From Toxoplasma gondii ME49 (lineage: Eukaryota; Apicomplexa; Conoidasida; Eucoccidiorida; Sarcocystidae), in assembly GCF_000006565.2 (NCBI RefSeq), contig NC_031475.1:3559189-3623188 (forward strand): DNA of 64,000 bases. The letters are read 5' to 3'. The translations under genes were made by a program, and so were the position numbers. Positions 62,008 to 64,000 of this stretch are shown piece by piece. Position 1 is the first letter of the stretch. Every line of letters starts with the position of its first letter. Below the pieces are notes generated by a model. It searched no databases. It was not told the origin of the DNA and saw nothing but the letters and a program-made list of their open reading frames with translations.

Positions 62008-63473
62008 ATGGAACTCCCCCTCTCCGCCTTTGTCGTCGACGTAGGCGCCCTGACGACTCGCGTCGGCTACGCGGGAGACGACTCTCCGTGGTTTATGCTT
62101 CCTTCCTACGTCGGTGTACCGTCGAGTTCTGCGTCTTCTTCCGCAGACACAAGTGAGTTCCGCTTTCCCCTTTCCTTCAGCGAGAAACGCACCGACCTCG
62201 CCGTTTCTCCTTGTCTGTACCCTTCCTTCTCTTCCTCTGCTCTCCCCTCCTACACCCTCCACGAGGACGTCTTCGAGCACATCGTCCGCGCCTCCATCTC
62301 GCGCTGTCTCCCTCCTTCTTCTTCTTCGACTTCTTCTTCGAGTTCTTCTTCTTCGTCTCTGACTTCGGACGCGGCTCTCGGCGCCGCGGGGGTCGCCTGC
62401 CGCGAAGACGTTGAAACGCTTTCGGATTACCCTGTTCTGTTTTCCGAGCCGAACCTCCACTGTCGCGCGCTCCGCGAGAAGCTCGCCTGCATCGCGTTCG
62501 AGAAGCTCGATGTGCCAGCGCTGTACATCGCGCCGCGCGCTCTTCTGTCATGTTTCGCCGTCGGCCGGAGCGGTGGATTAGTCGTCGACATCGGCGCTGC
62601 GTCGCTCTCGATTGCGCCTGTGGTCGACGGATTCTGTCTCCACCGCGAGGCGGGAGAATGGCCTGTCGCCGGTGACTTCCTCGACCAGGTGTTCAGCTGC
62701 GTCCTCGCGCGGCACAACCTCCCTATTCTCCCTCTCTTCGCTACTCTGAAACCCATTCAGACGCCTGCAAGTCTCTCCCTCTCGAGTCTCGACTCTCAGC
62801 CGACGAGCAGCGCGCTCCGAGGAGGCTCTTCTTCCGCGTCCGCCGCCTCCTGGGTGGCTGCGCGCCGCGCGCTGTACGACTGGACGGATGTCGATCCCTC
62901 CTTCCTGCGTCTCAGCCAGGCCGCGGCGCTGCGGAACATGCGCGAAAGTTTCTGCCAGGTCTTTCTGGGCGACGATCGCGGCGCAGGCGCCGAGACGGCG
63001 GAGGACGGCGGCGGCTTCCCGGGGGCCTCGGGCATCGCCGAAAAGGCGCAGAAACGGTGTGCGTCGAGGCCGCTGCTGCTGCCGCCGGCAGACGCGGGGA
63101 GGCGCGCGCAGCAGGTGCCGAGTCTGCAGAATGTAAAGCAAGACGCCGCGTTCACTCCCTCGCGGTGGCTGGCCATGCTCCCGGGACCTGCCGGAGGCCG
63201 GGGACTGCATGCAGGCACTGCCGCCCTCCTCGGCGGCGCGCCTCACATCCTCGAACTTCCGGACGGCACTCGCCTCGTCGGCGAAGAACTCGCCAACACG
63301 GTGCGAAACACAGAGAGGGAGGCGCAGCCGACACCCGGCAGCAAAAGAGTGGAACGGAACAGAGAGACGCAAACGGTCTGAACGCAGAAACCACAAGGAA
63401 AGAAAAAGAGAGAAGAAAAAGCGACCAAGGCGCGCGCTATCAACAGTGCTTCTCGCAAAGACTCGACCCACAC

Positions 63474-63511
<38 letters not shown>

Positions 63512-64000
63512 GGGTGTGGATGCATATGGCGCTGTGTTTGTTTGTGAAACGGCTGCATCGCGCCGTTTTGATTGTTTTCAGATTCCAGAAGTTCTGTTTC
63601 ATCCCCGAACGATCTTGCAACCTCTCGAGGCGGAGTCGTGGATGGACCCTGCGGCAAAGGCCTTCCGAGGATTGACGGAGGAACTGCACGACGTCGCGAG
63701 TCGAGTGGACGCTGAGGCGCGAAAGGAAATTTTCAATGGCATTGTGCTTGCGGGAGGCGGCGCGGCTACGCCAGGTGAGCGTTTGCTTTCAGAGGTTTCG
63801 AGTTGCGGGAGTTTTAGAGGACTTCCTCAGACATTTTCCAAGCATGGATCTCGTTGCAGCCGCTTCTGAAAAAAAAGGTTGGGGACGCGTCAAGTGGCGT
63901 CTTGCGGCTTTTTGAGAACAGCAAAAAAGCGAGTGAACTCGAGGCCATTCGACAGCTGAGAACGAGGCCGTCCATCGGGGAACACAGATCTCTGGACGGG
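62008..64000 (+). CDS. ARP4: Actin-related protein, ARP4/BAF53 type (runs off the window)
   Basis: Exons 62008..63300 and 63582..63774 are in phase (ACG|GTGCGA, TTTTCAG|ATTCCA), giving 495 residues before the window edge. The actin fold is clear: phosphate loop VVDVGALTTRVGYAG with D11 and G13, FSEPNLHCRALREKL (actin and ARP4: SEAPWNTRAKREKL), second loop GGLVVDIGAASLSI with D194 and G196, then WPVAGDFLDQVF, IPEVLFHP and the adenosine motif IVLAGGGAATPG. SPLAGDF and KIPEGLFDP in human BAF53 match ARP4 better than conventional actin. ARP4 sits in the nucleus in INO80, SWR1/NuA4-type chromatin complexes. Unusual are a Ser-only run at residues 104-120 and a large insert between DFLDQVF and IPEVLF. 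The gene continues in the intron after 63774. A TA array at 63478-63510 lies in intron 1. Confidence 0.87.

Noticed and set aside
61009..62460. 483-codon minus-strand open frame
   Set aside because: Antisense to the ARP4-like start and its C/T-rich leader. Lys/Arg/Glu-rich because of the purine tract.

Overview
The window looks like nuclear DNA of a coccidian apicomplexan, most likely from the Toxoplasma / Hammondia / Neospora group. I infer this from gene architecture and sequence texture, not from a database match. The genes are intron-rich with GT-AG junctions and GC-rich exons. Proteins are swollen with Ser/Pro/Glu-rich inserts. Introns and spacers carry many (TA)n microsatellites, GA/CT purine tracts and the TGCATGC palindrome. 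I see no bacterial operons, tRNA, rRNA, CRISPR array or transposon. I translated across splice junctions by hand, so exon edges are predictions that keep the reading frame.

Layout. From 3.2 to 28.5 kb, four genes lie head-to-tail on the minus strand: a single-exon PEX2-like RING peroxin (3210-5120), the GPI-synthesis de-N-acetylase PIG-L in seven exons (7893-11635), the succinate dehydrogenase flavination factor SDHAF2/SdhE in three exons (14337-16598), and an unrecognised 931-residue coiled-coil protein in about thirteen exons (19357-28505). A lower-GC spacer without recognisable genes (28.5-33.2 kb) separates this block from a divergent plus-strand gene. That gene is a 1,711-residue protein with the layout of the Golgi tether TMF1 (33253-44667). 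It converges on the minus-strand gene for SRP68, the signal recognition particle subunit (45864-53508). A 1.5 kb spacer then leads to a plus-strand gene for an unrecognised, roughly 255-residue protein (55006-58919). The window ends inside a plus-strand actin-related protein of the ARP4/BAF53 type (62008 to beyond 64000).

The recognised genes are housekeeping functions of different compartments: peroxisome import, ER GPI-anchor synthesis, ER targeting, Golgi tethering, mitochondrial complex II assembly and chromatin. They share a secretory-pathway flavour (PIG-L, SRP68, TMF) but form no operon or obvious single system. I found no convincing new molecular system. The best leads are the two unrecognised genes, a PEX2 in a lineage whose peroxisomes have been debated, lineage-specific inserts in SRP68 and ARP4, a Gly-to-Arg change beside the PIG-L metal site, a 39-nt microexon, a mitochondrial presequence encoded by a purine microsatellite, and several precise tandem repeats in introns.
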